Source of the DNA: Gaiellasilicea sp963707575
GTDB taxonomy: Bacteria > Actinomycetota > Thermoleophilia > Gaiellales > Gaiellaceae
Direction: 5' to 3'
Length of the DNA stretch: 64,000 nt
NCBI GenBank assembly: GCA_963707575.1
Contig: OY970171.1
Location: 2,976,001 to 3,040,000, forward strand
Both the position numbers and the translations under genes were made by a program. The notes under the pieces were generated by a model. The model searched no databases. It was not told the origin of the DNA and worked only from the letters and a program-made list of their open reading frames with translations. Positions 1 to 7,918 of this stretch are shown here, piece after piece. Every line of letters begins with the position of its first letter. Position 1 is the first letter of the stretch.

Positions 1-197
1 TGACCGGCCGTGCGCAGCTCTACGGCGAGCGGCTGACGAGCCCGGACATCCGCGCGGGGATGGCGCTCCTGATCGCCGCTCTCTGCGCGGAAGGCACCTC
101 CACGATCGGCAACATCGGCGAGATCGACCGCGGCTACGAGCGGATCGACGAGCGCCTCCGCGCGCTCGGCGCACGGATCGACCGCATGGAGTCGTAA
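1..197 (+). CDS. murA: UDP-N-acetylglucosamine 1-carboxyvinyltransferase, C-terminal end (partial)
   Basis: This is the last 64 codons of a gene that begins before the window, read in the frame starting at base 3 and ending with TAA at 195-197. The peptide has the MurA C-terminal signature: LYGERLTSPDIRAG, then a helix ending in GTSTI, then IGEIDRGYERIDERLRALGA. MurA transfers enolpyruvate from PEP to UDP-GlcNAc in the first committed step of peptidoglycan synthesis in the cytoplasm. The active-site cysteine loop lies upstream and cannot be checked. The next gene is on the opposite strand and ends 5 bp away, so the two converge. Confidence 0.9.
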   Translation, partial: TGRAQLYGERLTSPDIRAGMALLIAALCAEGTSTIGNIGEIDRGYERIDERLRALGARIDRMES

Positions 198-201
198 GCC
201 G

Positions 202-2031
202 TTACGGGATGCGGAGCGAGAGGGGGCGGCTCGTCGCTGCGGCGAGGTCGCCGCTACCCGCGAAGCGCACGCGCAGGCGGTGCGAGCCCGGCTTCAGCCT
301 GAGCTGCCAGACCGCACGGCCGGCCGTGTCGGTCGCCGAGCTCGCCGTGGGTGCCCAGCGGCCGCGGACGTGGGTCTCGAGCACGAGTCGGCGCGAACCG
401 GCCGTGGCTGCGAGCGCGTCGACCGACAGGCGCGCGGCGAGCGAGACGGAGCCGGAGACGCGCTTGGCCGTCCTGCCGGCGGCGAGCTCGAGCGAGGTTC
501 GGGCCGGGCGGAGCGACACCGTCCACGGAGAGGAGACGGCGGCCGGCCGGCCGTCGCCGGCGAGTGCGGTGATCGTGAAGCTGTAGGCGCTACCCGGCGC
601 CAGCGAGTAGGCGGCCGAGGTCTCTGTCGTGGTGGACGTGAGCACGCGCTCATCGCCGCCGTCCTGGGCCATCGTGACGCGGTAGGCGGCGCCAGGCGCG
701 CTGCTCGACCACGAGAGCGAGACGCGCGATCCGGATGCGCGACCCCGGACCCTGAGGCCTGACTCGGCAATCGCCGTCGCCCGCGTCACCGCCGCGGCGA
801 CGTCGAGGACCCCGTACCCCAGCTGCGCGTTCCAGCGCCCGCCCCCCGAGGCCGTCTGCTCGAGGAGCGTGGCCACCTCCTCGGCCGTCAGCGCGGGGTT
901 GGCCGCCCAGACGAGAGCCGCAGCGCCGGCGACCTGCGGAGCCGAGTACGACGTGCCGGTGCCGTAGCCGTAGACGCCGGCGAGCGAGCCGGGGAGCTGC
1001 ACGCGCGGGTAGCGCCCCGCCTCCGACGAGCTGGAGACGGCGGCGAAGACACTCTCGCCCGGCGCTGCGAGCGACAGGTGCGAGCCGGTGTTCGAGAAGA
1101 CGGCGCGCTCGCCGAGGCGCGTCGAGGCGCCGACCGAGAGCCCCGCGCCGCCCGCGCCCTTCGAGCCGGGCGGCTGGAGGAGCGCCGCTGGATACTCGAC
1201 CTGGTTGCCTTCGAGATAGCCATTTCCGACCGCCGCGACGAGGAGCGCTCCCTGGGAGACCGCGTAGTCGACCGCGCGCCGCTCGACCGTCGACGTGCCC
1301 GGGCCGCCAAGGCTCAGGTTGATCACGCGGGCGCCGTGGTCGACGGCCCAGACGATCGCCGCTGCCTCCTCGACGTCGCTGAACGAGCCGTCGGCACGGC
1401 CCGCCTGGACGACCATCAGCCGCGCATCACCGCCGCTGCCCGCGATCCCCTCGCCGTTCGAGACAGAGCCGGCGGCGAGCGACGACACGAACGTGCCGTG
1501 TCCGTTGCGGTCGGTGACCTGCGCCGTCCGCGTCCGCACGTTGTAGGTAATCGGTTGCTTCGCTGCGAGATCGGGCGCGGTCAGGTCGGCGCCGGTGTCG
1601 ACGACCGCGATCGTCACCGCCTGCGCGCCGCGCACAACCGCATCCGGGACCTGGTCGAGGCGCGTCGCCGTGTACTGCCACTGGAGCGCGCCGGTGACCG
1701 TGGCGACCGCAAGCGCGGGCTCGTCGTGGGACTGCCGCCGGTTGCGCGGCTCCACGTCGACGATGCCCGGGAGACGCTCAACGGCGTCCACGAAGCGGAT
1801 CAGGTCGCCGCGGGGGCGCACCTCGACCGCCCGGAGAGCCGGAAGCCTGCGCACGATCTGCGCCTCATGCCCGGCGAGCGCCGCCCGGAGAGCGGACTCG
1901 CTCGAGTAGGAGACGATCGCCGTGCCGCGCGGCCACGCGTTCGCCGTCCCGCTCGAGACGCCGGCTTGCGCCGCGCCGGTGGCGATGCAGCCGGCGGCGG
2001 CAATGATCGAGGTTGCCCGTATGAGCCCCAT
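202..2031 (-). CDS. Secreted subtilisin-like (S8) serine protease with C-terminal beta domains
   Basis: The protein is 609 aa when started at the ATG at 2031, which has a GGGAG ribosome site 4-5 nt upstream and opens a clear signal peptide (AAAGCIATGAAQA, cleaved near residue 23). A longer reading frame reaches 2199 but lacks a plausible N-terminus. The catalytic triad is complete: Asp145 in VVDTGAD, His178 in NGHGT and Ser361 in GTSYSAP, with the oxyanion Asn270 in AAVGN. After the protease come a fibronectin-III-like segment (about 405-490) and a final Ig-like beta domain. It should act outside the membrane. Substrate is unknown. It is unlike the second S8 protease at 61314-63209, which has a repeat tail. 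Confidence 0.9.
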   Translation of the reverse strand: MGLIRATSIIAAAGCIATGAAQAGVSSGTANAWPRGTAIVSYSSESALRAALAGHEAQIVRRLPALRAVEVRPRGDLIRFVDAVERLPGIVDVEPRNRRQSHDEPALAVATVTGALQWQYTATRLDQVPDAVVRGAQAVTIAVVDTGADLTAPDLAAKQPITYNVRTRTAQVTDRNGHGTFVSSLAAGSVSNGEGIAGSGGDARLMVVQAGRADGSFSDVEEAAAIVWAVDHGARVINLSLGGPGTSTVERRAVDYAVSQGALLVAAVGNGYLEGNQVEYPAALLQPPGSKGAGGAGLSVGASTRLGERAVFSNTGSHLSLAAPGESVFAAVSSSSEAGRYPRVQLPGSLAGVYGYGTGTSYSAPQVAGAAALVWAANPALTAEEVATLLEQTASGGGRWNAQLGYGVLDVAAAVTRATAIAESGLRVRGRASGSRVSLSWSSSAPGAAYRVTMAQDGGDERVLTSTTTETSAAYSLAPGSAYSFTITALAGDGRPAAVSSPWTVSLRPARTSLELAAGRTAKRVSGSVSLAARLSVDALAATAGSRRLVLETHVRGRWAPTASSATDTAGRAVWQLRLKPGSHRLRVRFAGSGDLAAATSRPLSLRIP

Positions 2032-2118
2032 GCTCTCCCAGTCCCAGTGCGGATTCGTGTGTGGGAATCCGCACGAATCATCCGCGATTCCGGCCGGGAA
2101 AGAACCTCCCGATTCGTT

Positions 2119-2124
2119 TAGTCT
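2119..2124 (+). promoter_or_regulatory. -10-like box TAGTCT for a probable leaderless transcript
   Basis: TAGTCT ends 6 nt before the ATG at 2131 and no ribosome-binding site lies between them. The spacing would put the transcription start at or very near the A of the start codon. The same layout recurs before many genes in this window. No convincing -35 box is visible. Confidence 0.45.
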
Positions 2125-2130
2125 CGCCCG

Positions 2131-2616
2131 ATGAGCGCTCGCGTCGCCGTTGGCGCCGGGACGGCGAACGTCGCCACCGGCCTGCCCGTGCTCGACCACC
2201 TGCTGACGCTGCTGGCGCGCAGCGGGCGGTTCGACGTTGCGCTCGAGCTGCCGCCGGGCGACGCCGAGGCGGAGGTCGCTGCGGCGGGACGGGCGCTCGG
2301 CGACGCGTTCTCACCGCTGCTCCGCGCGGAGGGCGCGCGCGGGCACGGAGCGGGCGTGCTCCCCGCACGCGAGGCGCTGGCCCAGGTCGTGCTGGAGGTG
2401 TCGGACCGGCCGCTCGTCGCCAGCAACGTCGACCTGACAGAGGCGCGCGCGGGAGGCTTGGCCTCCGACCTCGCCGCGCGCTTCCTCGACGAGCTCGCCC
2501 GCGCGGCGAGCCTGACGCTGCACGTGCGCCTGATCGACGGCGACGACTCCCAGCACGTGCTCGAGGCGATCTTCAAGGCCCTGGGCGCAGCGCTCTCTCA
2601 AGCTTGCGCAAGATGA
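2131..2616 (+). CDS. HisB-like protein lacking the metal-binding histidines
   Basis: This 161-aa protein aligns by eye with imidazoleglycerol-phosphate dehydratase (HisB, usually about 195 aa). It keeps the GLPVLDHLLTLLARSG block (17-32), the SDRPLV stretch that matches SGRPyl, and the end DSQHVLEAIFKALGAAL (139-155). The HHTVED manganese motif is replaced by EAEVAAAGRA (46-55), the second motif keeps only one of two histidines (His142), and the N-terminal strand is shortened. It is therefore unlikely to dehydrate IGP by the known mechanism. No other his gene is nearby. Its last codons and stop lie inside a dispersed hairpin repeat, which suggests that the repeat supplied the stop. Function unknown. 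Confidence 0.7.
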   Translation: MSARVAVGAGTANVATGLPVLDHLLTLLARSGRFDVALELPPGDAEAEVAAAGRALGDAFSPLLRAEGARGHGAGVLPAREALAQVVLEVSDRPLVASNVDLTEARAGGLASDLAARFLDELARAASLTLHVRLIDGDDSQHVLEAIFKALGAALSQACAR

Positions 2617-2677
2617 AGATCCGCGGAAGCGGATCTTCATCGCGCGGAAGATCCCTGAAGGGGCCGCTTCGCGGCCC
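2606..2677 (+). repeat. Two-hairpin intergenic repeat, copy A
   Basis: Hairpin 1 has a 13-bp stem, GATGAAGATCCGC, around a GGAA loop, flanked by GCGC on both sides. Then comes the family linker GAAGATCCCTGAAGG and hairpin 2, GGCCGC-TTC-GCGGCC. The stem sequence differs from the other copies but still pairs perfectly. The TGA of the HisB-like gene lies within the 5' arm. Confidence 0.8.
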
Positions 2678-2698
2678 AGCCCACCGAAGGAGTCCAAA

Positions 2699-3088
2699 AT
2701 GGCAGAGAAGGAGATCATCCGCACCGAGAGGGCGCCGGCCCCGTTCGGTGGTGCGCCGTACAACCAGGCGATTCGCATCGGGGAGCTCGTCTTCGTCGCG
2801 GGCCAGCTCGGGCTGCGGCCGGGCGAGAGCGCCATGGCCGGCACGACCATCGCGGAGCAGACCGAGCAGGTGCTCACGAATCTCGGCGCGATCCTCGAGG
2901 AGGCCGGCTCGAGCCTCGACCGGCTCGTGAAGACGACCGTCTTCCTCACGAGCCTCGACGACTTCGCCGGCATGAACGAGGTCTACGCGCGCCACGTGGG
3001 CGGCCGCCCGCCTGCGCGCTCGACGATCGAGGTGAGCAAGCTTCCGTCCGGTGCGCTCGTCGAGATCGAGGCCATCGCCCACCTGTAG
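2699..3088 (+). CDS. RidA/YjgF/YER057c family enamine/imine deaminase
   Basis: This 129-aa protein starts at an ATG preceded by GAAGGAG. It covers a whole RidA fold, with NQAIRIGELVFVAGQLGLRPG near the start and the family signature PARSTIEVSKLPSGALVEIEAIA at the end, including the Arg that binds the substrate carboxylate and the late Glu. RidA proteins hydrolyse reactive 2-aminoacrylate-type enamines and protect PLP enzymes in the cytoplasm. Its place close to yggS, a PLP homeostasis gene, fits that role. The next gene begins 13 nt downstream, so they are probably cotranscribed. Confidence 0.9.
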   Translation: MAEKEIIRTERAPAPFGGAPYNQAIRIGELVFVAGQLGLRPGESAMAGTTIAEQTEQVLTNLGAILEEAGSSLDRLVKTTVFLTSLDDFAGMNEVYARHVGGRPPARSTIEVSKLPSGALVEIEAIAHL

Positions 3089-3101
3089 GAAGAATGGCGC
3101 A

Positions 3102-4466
3102 ATGCAGCGCCGGATCGAGGACTACGTCCGCTCGCTCGGCCTCGACGCCTACCTCGTCGGCGGTGCCGTGCGCGACGAGCTGCTCGGCGGCGCGGCGAAG
3201 GATGCCGACTTCGTCGTGCCCGGAGTGGACACGGAGCGGCTTCGCGACCTGCTGAGCCCACACGGCGCGGTGGAGGACCTGCTCGTCTCCGACCGGCTCG
3301 TCGGCCTGCGCTTCTACCCGCGCGACCGCGACGTGCGCGCCCTGGTGCCGGCGGGGATCGAGTTCGCGCCGCCGCGGCGCGAGGTGAGCACCGGCCCCGG
3401 CCGCCACGACTTCGAGATCGTCGCGGACGCCTCGCTGCCCGTCGAGGAGGACATGAAGCGGCGCGACTTCACGATCAACGCGATCGCCCGGCGCCTTGCG
3501 ACCGGCGAGTACGTCGATCCGGTCGGCGGCCGCAGCGACCTCGAGCAGCGCGTCCTGCGCACCGTCTCGGCGCAGAGCTTTCGCGAGGATCCGCTGCGGA
3601 TCGTGCGCGGGCTGCGCTTCGTGGCGCAGCTCGGCCTGGAGCCGGACGACGCGACGCGCGCGCAGATGCACGAGAACGCCGCGTCGATCGACCTCGTCGC
3701 CCCCGAGCGGATCGGGGGCGGGCTCGCCGCCGACGGGCAGGGCGAGCTCTCGAAGCTGCTGCTCGGCAAGGAGCCTGCGCGCGCGCTGCGGCTCGCGCGG
3801 GACACCGGCGTGCTCACGCACCTGCTCCCGGAGCTCGCTGCGGCGGTGGGCTACGAGCAGGCCAGCACACGCCAGCACCTCACCCTCGACGAGCACGTCC
3901 TCACGGTCGTCCAGGGAACGGCCGACGCCGGCGACCGGCTGGAGGTGCGGCTGGCCGCGCTGCTGCACGACCTGGGCAAGCCGGAGGCGGACCGGACCGG
4001 CGAGGACCACGCGGCGGCAGGAGCTGCCGTGGCGGAGCACGTGCTCGAGCGGCTGCGCTATCCCGTGCGGCTCCAGCGCCACGTGACGGCGCTCGTGCGC
4101 GAGCACGCGTTCCACGAGCTGCCGGACCCGCGCGCGGTCGACGCGCGCAGGTTCCTCGCGCGCCACGGCGACGAGCTGGCCTCCGACCTGCTCGCACACA
4201 AGGCCGCGGACATGGCCGCGAAGGAGCGCACCGGCGACGAGCACGCGGCGTTCGCGCGCTTCCGTGAGCTCGTCGCCGAGGAGCGCACGAGCGCGCACAC
4301 GCTCGGCGCCCTCGCCGTCGACGGCTCCGACCTGATCGCGATTGGCTTCCGGGAGAGCCCCGAGCTCGGCCGGGCGCTCGCGCTTCTGCTGGCCGAGGTG
4401 GTGGAGGAGCCCGAGCGGAACACCCGGGAGTGGCTGCTCGAGCGGTCGCGTACGCTCCTGACGTGA
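3102..4466 (+). CDS. cca: CCA tRNA nucleotidyltransferase / poly(A) polymerase family with HD domain
   Basis: The protein is 454 aa from the ATG at 3102, which follows TAGGAAG; the open frame extends 17 codons further upstream without support. The nucleotidyltransferase head carries GGAVRDELLGG (20-30) and the metal-binding DAD (34-36), then RRDFTINAIA (120-129). The neck has a PERI helix and LLPEL, and a C-terminal HD phosphohydrolase domain has LLHDLGKPE (287-295). Class II enzymes of this kind add or repair tRNA 3'-CCA. The tRNA-Pro gene in this window does not encode CCA, which fits a need for it. From sequence alone the CCA-adding and poly(A)-adding activities are not cleanly separable. 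Confidence 0.85.
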   Translation: MQRRIEDYVRSLGLDAYLVGGAVRDELLGGAAKDADFVVPGVDTERLRDLLSPHGAVEDLLVSDRLVGLRFYPRDRDVRALVPAGIEFAPPRREVSTGPGRHDFEIVADASLPVEEDMKRRDFTINAIARRLATGEYVDPVGGRSDLEQRVLRTVSAQSFREDPLRIVRGLRFVAQLGLEPDDATRAQMHENAASIDLVAPERIGGGLAADGQGELSKLLLGKEPARALRLARDTGVLTHLLPELAAAVGYEQASTRQHLTLDEHVLTVVQGTADAGDRLEVRLAALLHDLGKPEADRTGEDHAAAGAAVAEHVLERLRYPVRLQRHVTALVREHAFHELPDPRAVDARRFLARHGDELASDLLAHKAADMAAKERTGDEHAAFARFRELVAEERTSAHTLGALAVDGSDLIAIGFRESPELGRALALLLAEVVEEPERNTREWLLERSRTLLT

Positions 4467-5158
4467 TCCGCTGGGACGTCCCAGGCCCCTACGAGGTCGT
4501 CTTCTCGACGCGCACCGGCGGCGTCAGCGAAGGCCCGTATGCGTCGCTCAATCTCGGCCGGCTGACGGGCGACGACGTCGACCGGGTCGACGAGAACCGC
4601 CGTCGGCTCTGCGCGGAAGTGGGTGGGAGCCTCGAGCGGCTCGCGCTGAACCGGCAGGTGCACTCCTCCGTCGTCCACCGCGCCGAGCCAGGCCTGCACG
4701 GCGAGCCCGGCGACGGGCTCTGGACGGACGAGCGCGACGTGCCCGTCCTCGCCTTCGCCGCCGACTGCCTGCCGATCGCGCTCGTGCGCACCGGCGACGA
4801 CCCTGCTGCGGCGGTGCTGCACGCGGGCTGGCGCGGCCTGCTCGACGGCGTCGTCGCGGCCGGCGCCAACGCCCTGGGCGGAAATCAGCGCGCCTGCATC
4901 GGCCCGGCGATCGGACCGTGCTGCTACGAGGTCGGCCCCGAGGTCTCGGAGCCGTTCGCCGAGGCCTTCGGCGCCGATGTCGTCCGCGGGCGCAACCTCG
5001 ACCTGCGGGCCGCTGCCGAGCGTGCGCTCCAGGCGGCGGGCGTGGAGGAGGTCGAGCACGTCGAGCTCTGCACCGCCTGCCACCCGGAGCTCCTCTTCTC
5101 GCACCGCCGCACCGGCGAGCCGCGCGGCGTCCAGGGCGTGATCGCGCGTGTCGCCTGA
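4463..5158 (+). CDS. pgeF: Peptidoglycan editing factor PgeF (YfiH, laccase-domain) family
   Basis: The best start is the GTG at 4463, which overlaps the preceding stop as GTGA and gives 231 aa beginning at the conserved WDVPGPYEVVFSTRTGG. The metal-site residues of the family are all present: His67 in NRQVHSS, Cys102 in ADCLP and His120 in HAGWRG, followed by CIGPAIGPCCYEVG. PgeF hydrolyses misplaced L-Ser from UDP-MurNAc precursors, and related proteins were once called polyphenol oxidases or purine nucleoside phosphorylases. Overlap with both neighbours implies one operon with cca and yggS. Confidence 0.9.
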   Translation: MIRWDVPGPYEVVFSTRTGGVSEGPYASLNLGRLTGDDVDRVDENRRRLCAEVGGSLERLALNRQVHSSVVHRAEPGLHGEPGDGLWTDERDVPVLAFAADCLPIALVRTGDDPAAAVLHAGWRGLLDGVVAAGANALGGNQRACIGPAIGPCCYEVGPEVSEPFAEAFGADVVRGRNLDLRAAAERALQAAGVEEVEHVELCTACHPELLFSHRRTGEPRGVQGVIARVA

Positions 5159-5738
5159 CGCGATCCGCACCGCGTACGCCCGGATTCGGGCCGAGGTCGG
5201 CCCGGCCGTGACCGTGGTGGCGGCGACGAAGTACGTCTCGCTCGAGGACATGGCCGTGCTCGCCGAGGCCGGGGTGGAGGTGGTGGGCGAGAACCGCGCT
5301 CAGGACCTCGAGCGCAAGCACGCCGAGTACGGCGACGCGTTCAGGTGGCACTTCATCGGTCACCTGCAGTCGAACAAAGCCAAGCTCGTCGACCGCCTCT
5401 GCGAGCTCGTGCACTCCGTTGACTCCGACTCGGCCGCCCGGCGGCTGACCGTGCCCGCGCTCGTCGAGGTCAATCTCTCCGGTGAGGAGACGAAGGCCGG
5501 GGTGCCGCCCGAGCGGCTCGCCGAGTTCCTCGCCGCGTACCCCGCCCGCGGGCTGATGACGATGCCTCCGGCGACCGACGATCCGGAGGCGTCGCGGCCG
5601 TTCTTCCGTCGGCTGCGTTCGCTCGCAGTGGAGCACGGCCTCCCCGACCTCTCGATGGGCACCTCCCAGGACTACCGCGTCGCCGCCGAGGAGGGCGCGA
5701 CGCTCGTGCGGCTGGGTTCAGTCCTGTATCAGGGGTAA
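5148..5738 (+). CDS. yggS: YggS family PLP homeostasis protein
   Basis: This 196-aa protein starts at a GTG 11 nt inside the end of pgeF. The PLP-binding lysine is Lys28 in AATKYVS. GENRAQDL, WHFIGHLQSNK and the end SMGTSQDY...GATLVRLGSVLYQG match the family. It is about 30 residues shorter than usual because the segment between the SVDSDS helix and VEVNLSGEETKAGV is trimmed. YggS has no known catalysis; it binds PLP and buffers amino-acid and vitamin B6 pools. The yggS-sepF-yggT-divIVA order here is the classic Gram-positive arrangement. Confidence 0.9.
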   Translation: MSPDAIRTAYARIRAEVGPAVTVVAATKYVSLEDMAVLAEAGVEVVGENRAQDLERKHAEYGDAFRWHFIGHLQSNKAKLVDRLCELVHSVDSDSAARRLTVPALVEVNLSGEETKAGVPPERLAEFLAAYPARGLMTMPPATDDPEASRPFFRRLRSLAVEHGLPDLSMGTSQDYRVAAEEGATLVRLGSVLYQG

Positions 5739-5752
5739 TATTGCCTGCTGCC

Positions 5753-6301
5753 ATGGGCTTTTCGGACGTCTGGAACCGCACGCTCGTCTACTTCGGGATC
5801 GCCGAGGACGACGACTGGGACGAGGATGGCTACGCCACCAATGAGGAGCTCGAGCGCAGCTACGGCGCCCGGGAGCGGGCGAACGTCCGCCGGCTGCAGC
5901 CGCGCCGTGGCCGCGACTTCGACGACTGGAGCGATCCGGAGCCGGCCGCCGCTGCGAGCACCGCCGTGATCCGCCCGACCACGCGCCTGCGCGGCGTCGA
6001 GGCGGCTGCGAGCACGGGCTCGGTGAAGGTGCACCTGGTGCTGCCGCGCAGCTTCAACGACGCGCAGCAGATCGCCGACCGCTTCAAGATCGGCGTCCCC
6101 GTGATCCTCAACCTCCAGAGCGCCGACCAGGAGCTCTCCAAGCGCCTGATCGACTTCGCGAGCGGGCTCACCTACGCCCTCGACGGGGGCATGCAGCGGG
6201 TCGCGGACAAGGTCTTCCTGCTCACGCCGCGCAACGTCGAGGTCTCCGCCGAGGAGCGGGCCAAGATGCTCGAGCGCGGCGGCTTCTTCAACCAGGCCTA
6301 G
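5753..6301 (+). CDS. sepF: Cell division protein SepF
   Basis: From the ATG at 5753 the protein is 182 aa and begins MGFSDVWNRTLVYFGIAEDDD, the amphipathic membrane-binding helix and acidic patch of SepF. A low-complexity linker follows, then the SepF core (about 85-170) with VHLVLPRSFNDAQQIADRF and LIDFASGLTYALDGGMQRVADKVFLLTP. SepF anchors FtsZ polymers to the membrane at the division site. A TTG four codons upstream would add only four residues. The gene directly follows yggS. Confidence 0.93.
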   Translation: MGFSDVWNRTLVYFGIAEDDDWDEDGYATNEELERSYGARERANVRRLQPRRGRDFDDWSDPEPAAAASTAVIRPTTRLRGVEAAASTGSVKVHLVLPRSFNDAQQIADRFKIGVPVILNLQSADQELSKRLIDFASGLTYALDGGMQRVADKVFLLTPRNVEVSAEERAKMLERGGFFNQA

Positions 6302-6313
6302 CGGCCCCTGGCC

Positions 6314-6355
6314 GGCTGCGCCTCCCGGCCGGCGGAGCCGGCCTCCGGCGCAGCC
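6314..6355 (+). terminator. Nested hairpin between sepF and the yggT-type gene
   Basis: GGCTGCGCC at 6314-6322 pairs with GGCGCAGCC at 6347-6355. Between them, GCCGGC at 6328-6333 and GCCGGC at 6337-6342 form an inner hairpin. No T-run follows. It may be an actinobacterial-type terminator or an attenuating stem within the division operon. Confidence 0.45.
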
Positions 6356-6420
6356 TCGCGTCAGGAAACCGCTAGTCGGCCGCGTAGGAAAGCCGACGGC
6401 AAGGGAGAATCCAGGGAGAC

Positions 6421-6747
6421 ATGGGCGACCTCGTCGCAGCATCGCTGCCTGCCTACGGCCTCCTTGCGGACACCGCGAGCTCGGTGGCGCAGTTCGTCGG
6501 GACGTTCATCTTCGTCTACATCCTGCTGCTGTTCGCGTACATCCTGACCTCGTGGATCCGGCTTCCGTACCGGCCCTGGCTGAACCGCGTGCAGCGCTTC
6601 CTGTACGACGTCTGCGACCCGTACCTGCGCATCTTCCGGCGCTTCATCCCGCCGTTCGGGCCGCTCGACCTCTCGCCCATGATCGGCGTGATCACGCTGA
6701 TCGTCTTCGAACGGCTGCTGACAGCGCTGATCGAGGCAGTGCTCTAG
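6421..6747 (+). CDS. YggT family membrane protein
   Basis: This 108-aa protein starts at an ATG after AGGGAG. It has two membrane segments (about 25-45 and 85-105) separated by the YggT-type loop with RLPYRPWLNRVQRFLYDVCDPYLRIFRRFIPPFGPLDLSPM. YggT proteins lie beside sepF and divIVA in Gram-positive genomes and are linked genetically to division and osmotic stress, but their molecular role is not settled. Position and length match the family. The DivIVA-like gene follows after 9 nt. Confidence 0.88.
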   Translation: MGDLVAASLPAYGLLADTASSVAQFVGTFIFVYILLLFAYILTSWIRLPYRPWLNRVQRFLYDVCDPYLRIFRRFIPPFGPLDLSPMIGVITLIVFERLLTALIEAVL

Positions 6748-6756
6748 GAGGAGACC

Positions 6757-7224
6757 ATGGCGCTCACCCCCGTCGAGATCCGTCACATCCAGCTCGGGAA
6801 GGGCCTGCGGGGCTACCGCCGCGCGACCGTCGACCGCGTGCTCGGCGAGATCGCCGACAGCTTCGAGAACGTCTGGCGCGAGCGCGCCGACCTCGCCGAC
6901 AAGGTCGAGGCACTCGAGCACGACCTGCAGCGGCACAAGGAGCTCGAGGAGCTCTTGCGCACGACGCTGGTCTCGGCCGAGCGCTCCGCGACCGAGCTGA
7001 AGGCCGGCGCGCGCCGGGACGCAGACACGATCGTGGCCGAGGCACACGCCGAGGCGCGTGCGGTCACGAGGCGCGCAGCGGCCGAGCGCGAGCGTCTGGA
7101 CGCCGAGCTGCGCCGGATCACGTCGCTTCTGCGCTCGGCGCTCGAGACGGTGGCCGAGGCCTCTGCGGACCGCCGGGAGCCCGTCGGCGAGTCCACGGGC
7201 GAGATCCGTCGACTGATCTCGTAA
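6757..7224 (+). CDS. DivIVA-domain protein
   Basis: This 155-aa protein starts at an ATG after GGAGGAGACC. The N-terminus LTPVEIRHIQLGKGLRGYRRATVDRVLGEIADSFENV is a DivIVA lipid-binding head. The rest (about 45-140) is an alanine-, glutamate- and arginine-rich coiled coil. DivIVA proteins sense negative membrane curvature and organise poles and septa. It is short compared with Wag31-type proteins (about 260 aa), so it may be a division-linked paralogue and not the polar-growth determinant. The final codons and stop are part of a 12-bp tandem repeat. Confidence 0.87.
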   Translation: MALTPVEIRHIQLGKGLRGYRRATVDRVLGEIADSFENVWRERADLADKVEALEHDLQRHKELEELLRTTLVSAERSATELKAGARRDADTIVAEAHAEARAVTRRAAAERERLDAELRRITSLLRSALETVAEASADRREPVGESTGEIRRLIS

Positions 7225-7240
7225 GCCATCTCGTAAGCCA
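7217..7240 (+). repeat. 12-bp tandem duplication across a stop codon
   Basis: TCTCGTAAGCCA occurs twice in a row at the end of the DivIVA-like gene. The first copy contains the TAA stop and the second lies just before the next gene. It looks like a recent slippage duplication and does not change the encoded protein. Confidence 0.8.
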
Positions 7241-7256
7241 TCTATCCTGAGGGGCG

Positions 7257-7556
7257 ATGAGCGGCGCTCCCAAGACGCGACTGCGGCTGCGCGTGGCCCC
7301 CGGGGCGGCGCGGCCGGCCGTCGTCGGCCGGTACGGCGAGGCCTGGAAGGTCCGCGTCGCACCCGCGCCCGAACGTGGGAAGGCGAACGACGCCGTGCTC
7401 GCGCTGCTCGCGGAGACCCTCGCGATCCCACTGGCGAGCGTCAGCCTCGTATCGGGCGGTTCGTCCCGCGACAAGCTCGTCGAGCTGCGCGGCCTGACGC
7501 CGGACGAGATCGACCGACGGCTCGCGCAGGCGGGCGGAGAGGAGACGCGGGCATGA
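7257..7556 (+). CDS. DUF167 (YggU) family protein
   Basis: This 99-aa protein starts at an ATG with GAGGGG just upstream; a TATCCT box also lies 8 nt before the start. The family core is clear: LRLRVAPGAARPAVVGRYGEAWKVRVAPAPERGKANDAVLALLAETL, then SLVSGGSSRDKLVEL. Structures of the family are small alpha/beta folds with no assigned biochemical function. It follows the division genes, as YggU does in several phyla, and overlaps the next gene by 4 nt. Confidence 0.88.
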   Translation: MSGAPKTRLRLRVAPGAARPAVVGRYGEAWKVRVAPAPERGKANDAVLALLAETLAIPLASVSLVSGGSSRDKLVELRGLTPDEIDRRLAQAGGEETRA

Positions 7557-7918
7557 CCATCGACACGGATCGCTTCCGCGGGGCGCTGCTGAAGCAGAAG
7601 GAGCATCTCGTGGCGACGATCGCGAACCACGACATCGGCGGCGCGTCGCTGACCGACGAGACCGGTGAGCTGTCCGGCTCGACCTCCGACAACCATCTCG
7701 CCGACTCCGCGACCGAGACGTACGAGCGCGAGCTCGACGAGGGGATCGAGGAGGACGCGGTCCGGCAGCTGCGCGAGGTGGAGGAGGCGCTCGAGCGGAT
7801 CGCGGCCGGCACCTACGGGATCTGCGAGGCCTGCGGACGGGAGATCCCCGAGGATCGGCTGGAAGCGGTCCCGTGGACGAAGCTCTGCATCGACGACGCC
7901 CGGAAGCAGCAGCGTTGA
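7553..7918 (+). CDS. TraR/DksA-type zinc-finger protein
   Basis: This 121-aa protein overlaps the DUF167 gene by ATGA. An N-terminal helical part (about 10-80) with many acidic residues is followed by the zinc finger GICEACGREIPEDRLEAVPWTKLCIDDARK. The usual C-x2-C-x17-C-x2-C pattern is present except that the fourth cysteine is Asp, so zinc would be held by three Cys plus another ligand or not at all. DksA-like proteins enter the RNA polymerase secondary channel; in actinobacteria related small proteins affect growth-phase transcription. The TTG start of lspA overlaps its stop codon. Confidence 0.83.
   Translation: MTIDTDRFRGALLKQKEHLVATIANHDIGGASLTDETGELSGSTSDNHLADSATETYERELDEGIEEDAVRQLREVEEALERIAAGTYGICEACGREIPEDRLEAVPWTKLCIDDARKQQR

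Noticed and set aside
2946..4298. 450-codon minus-strand frame opposite cca
   Set aside because: It has no recognisable motifs, and the plus strand encodes a complete nucleotidyltransferase.
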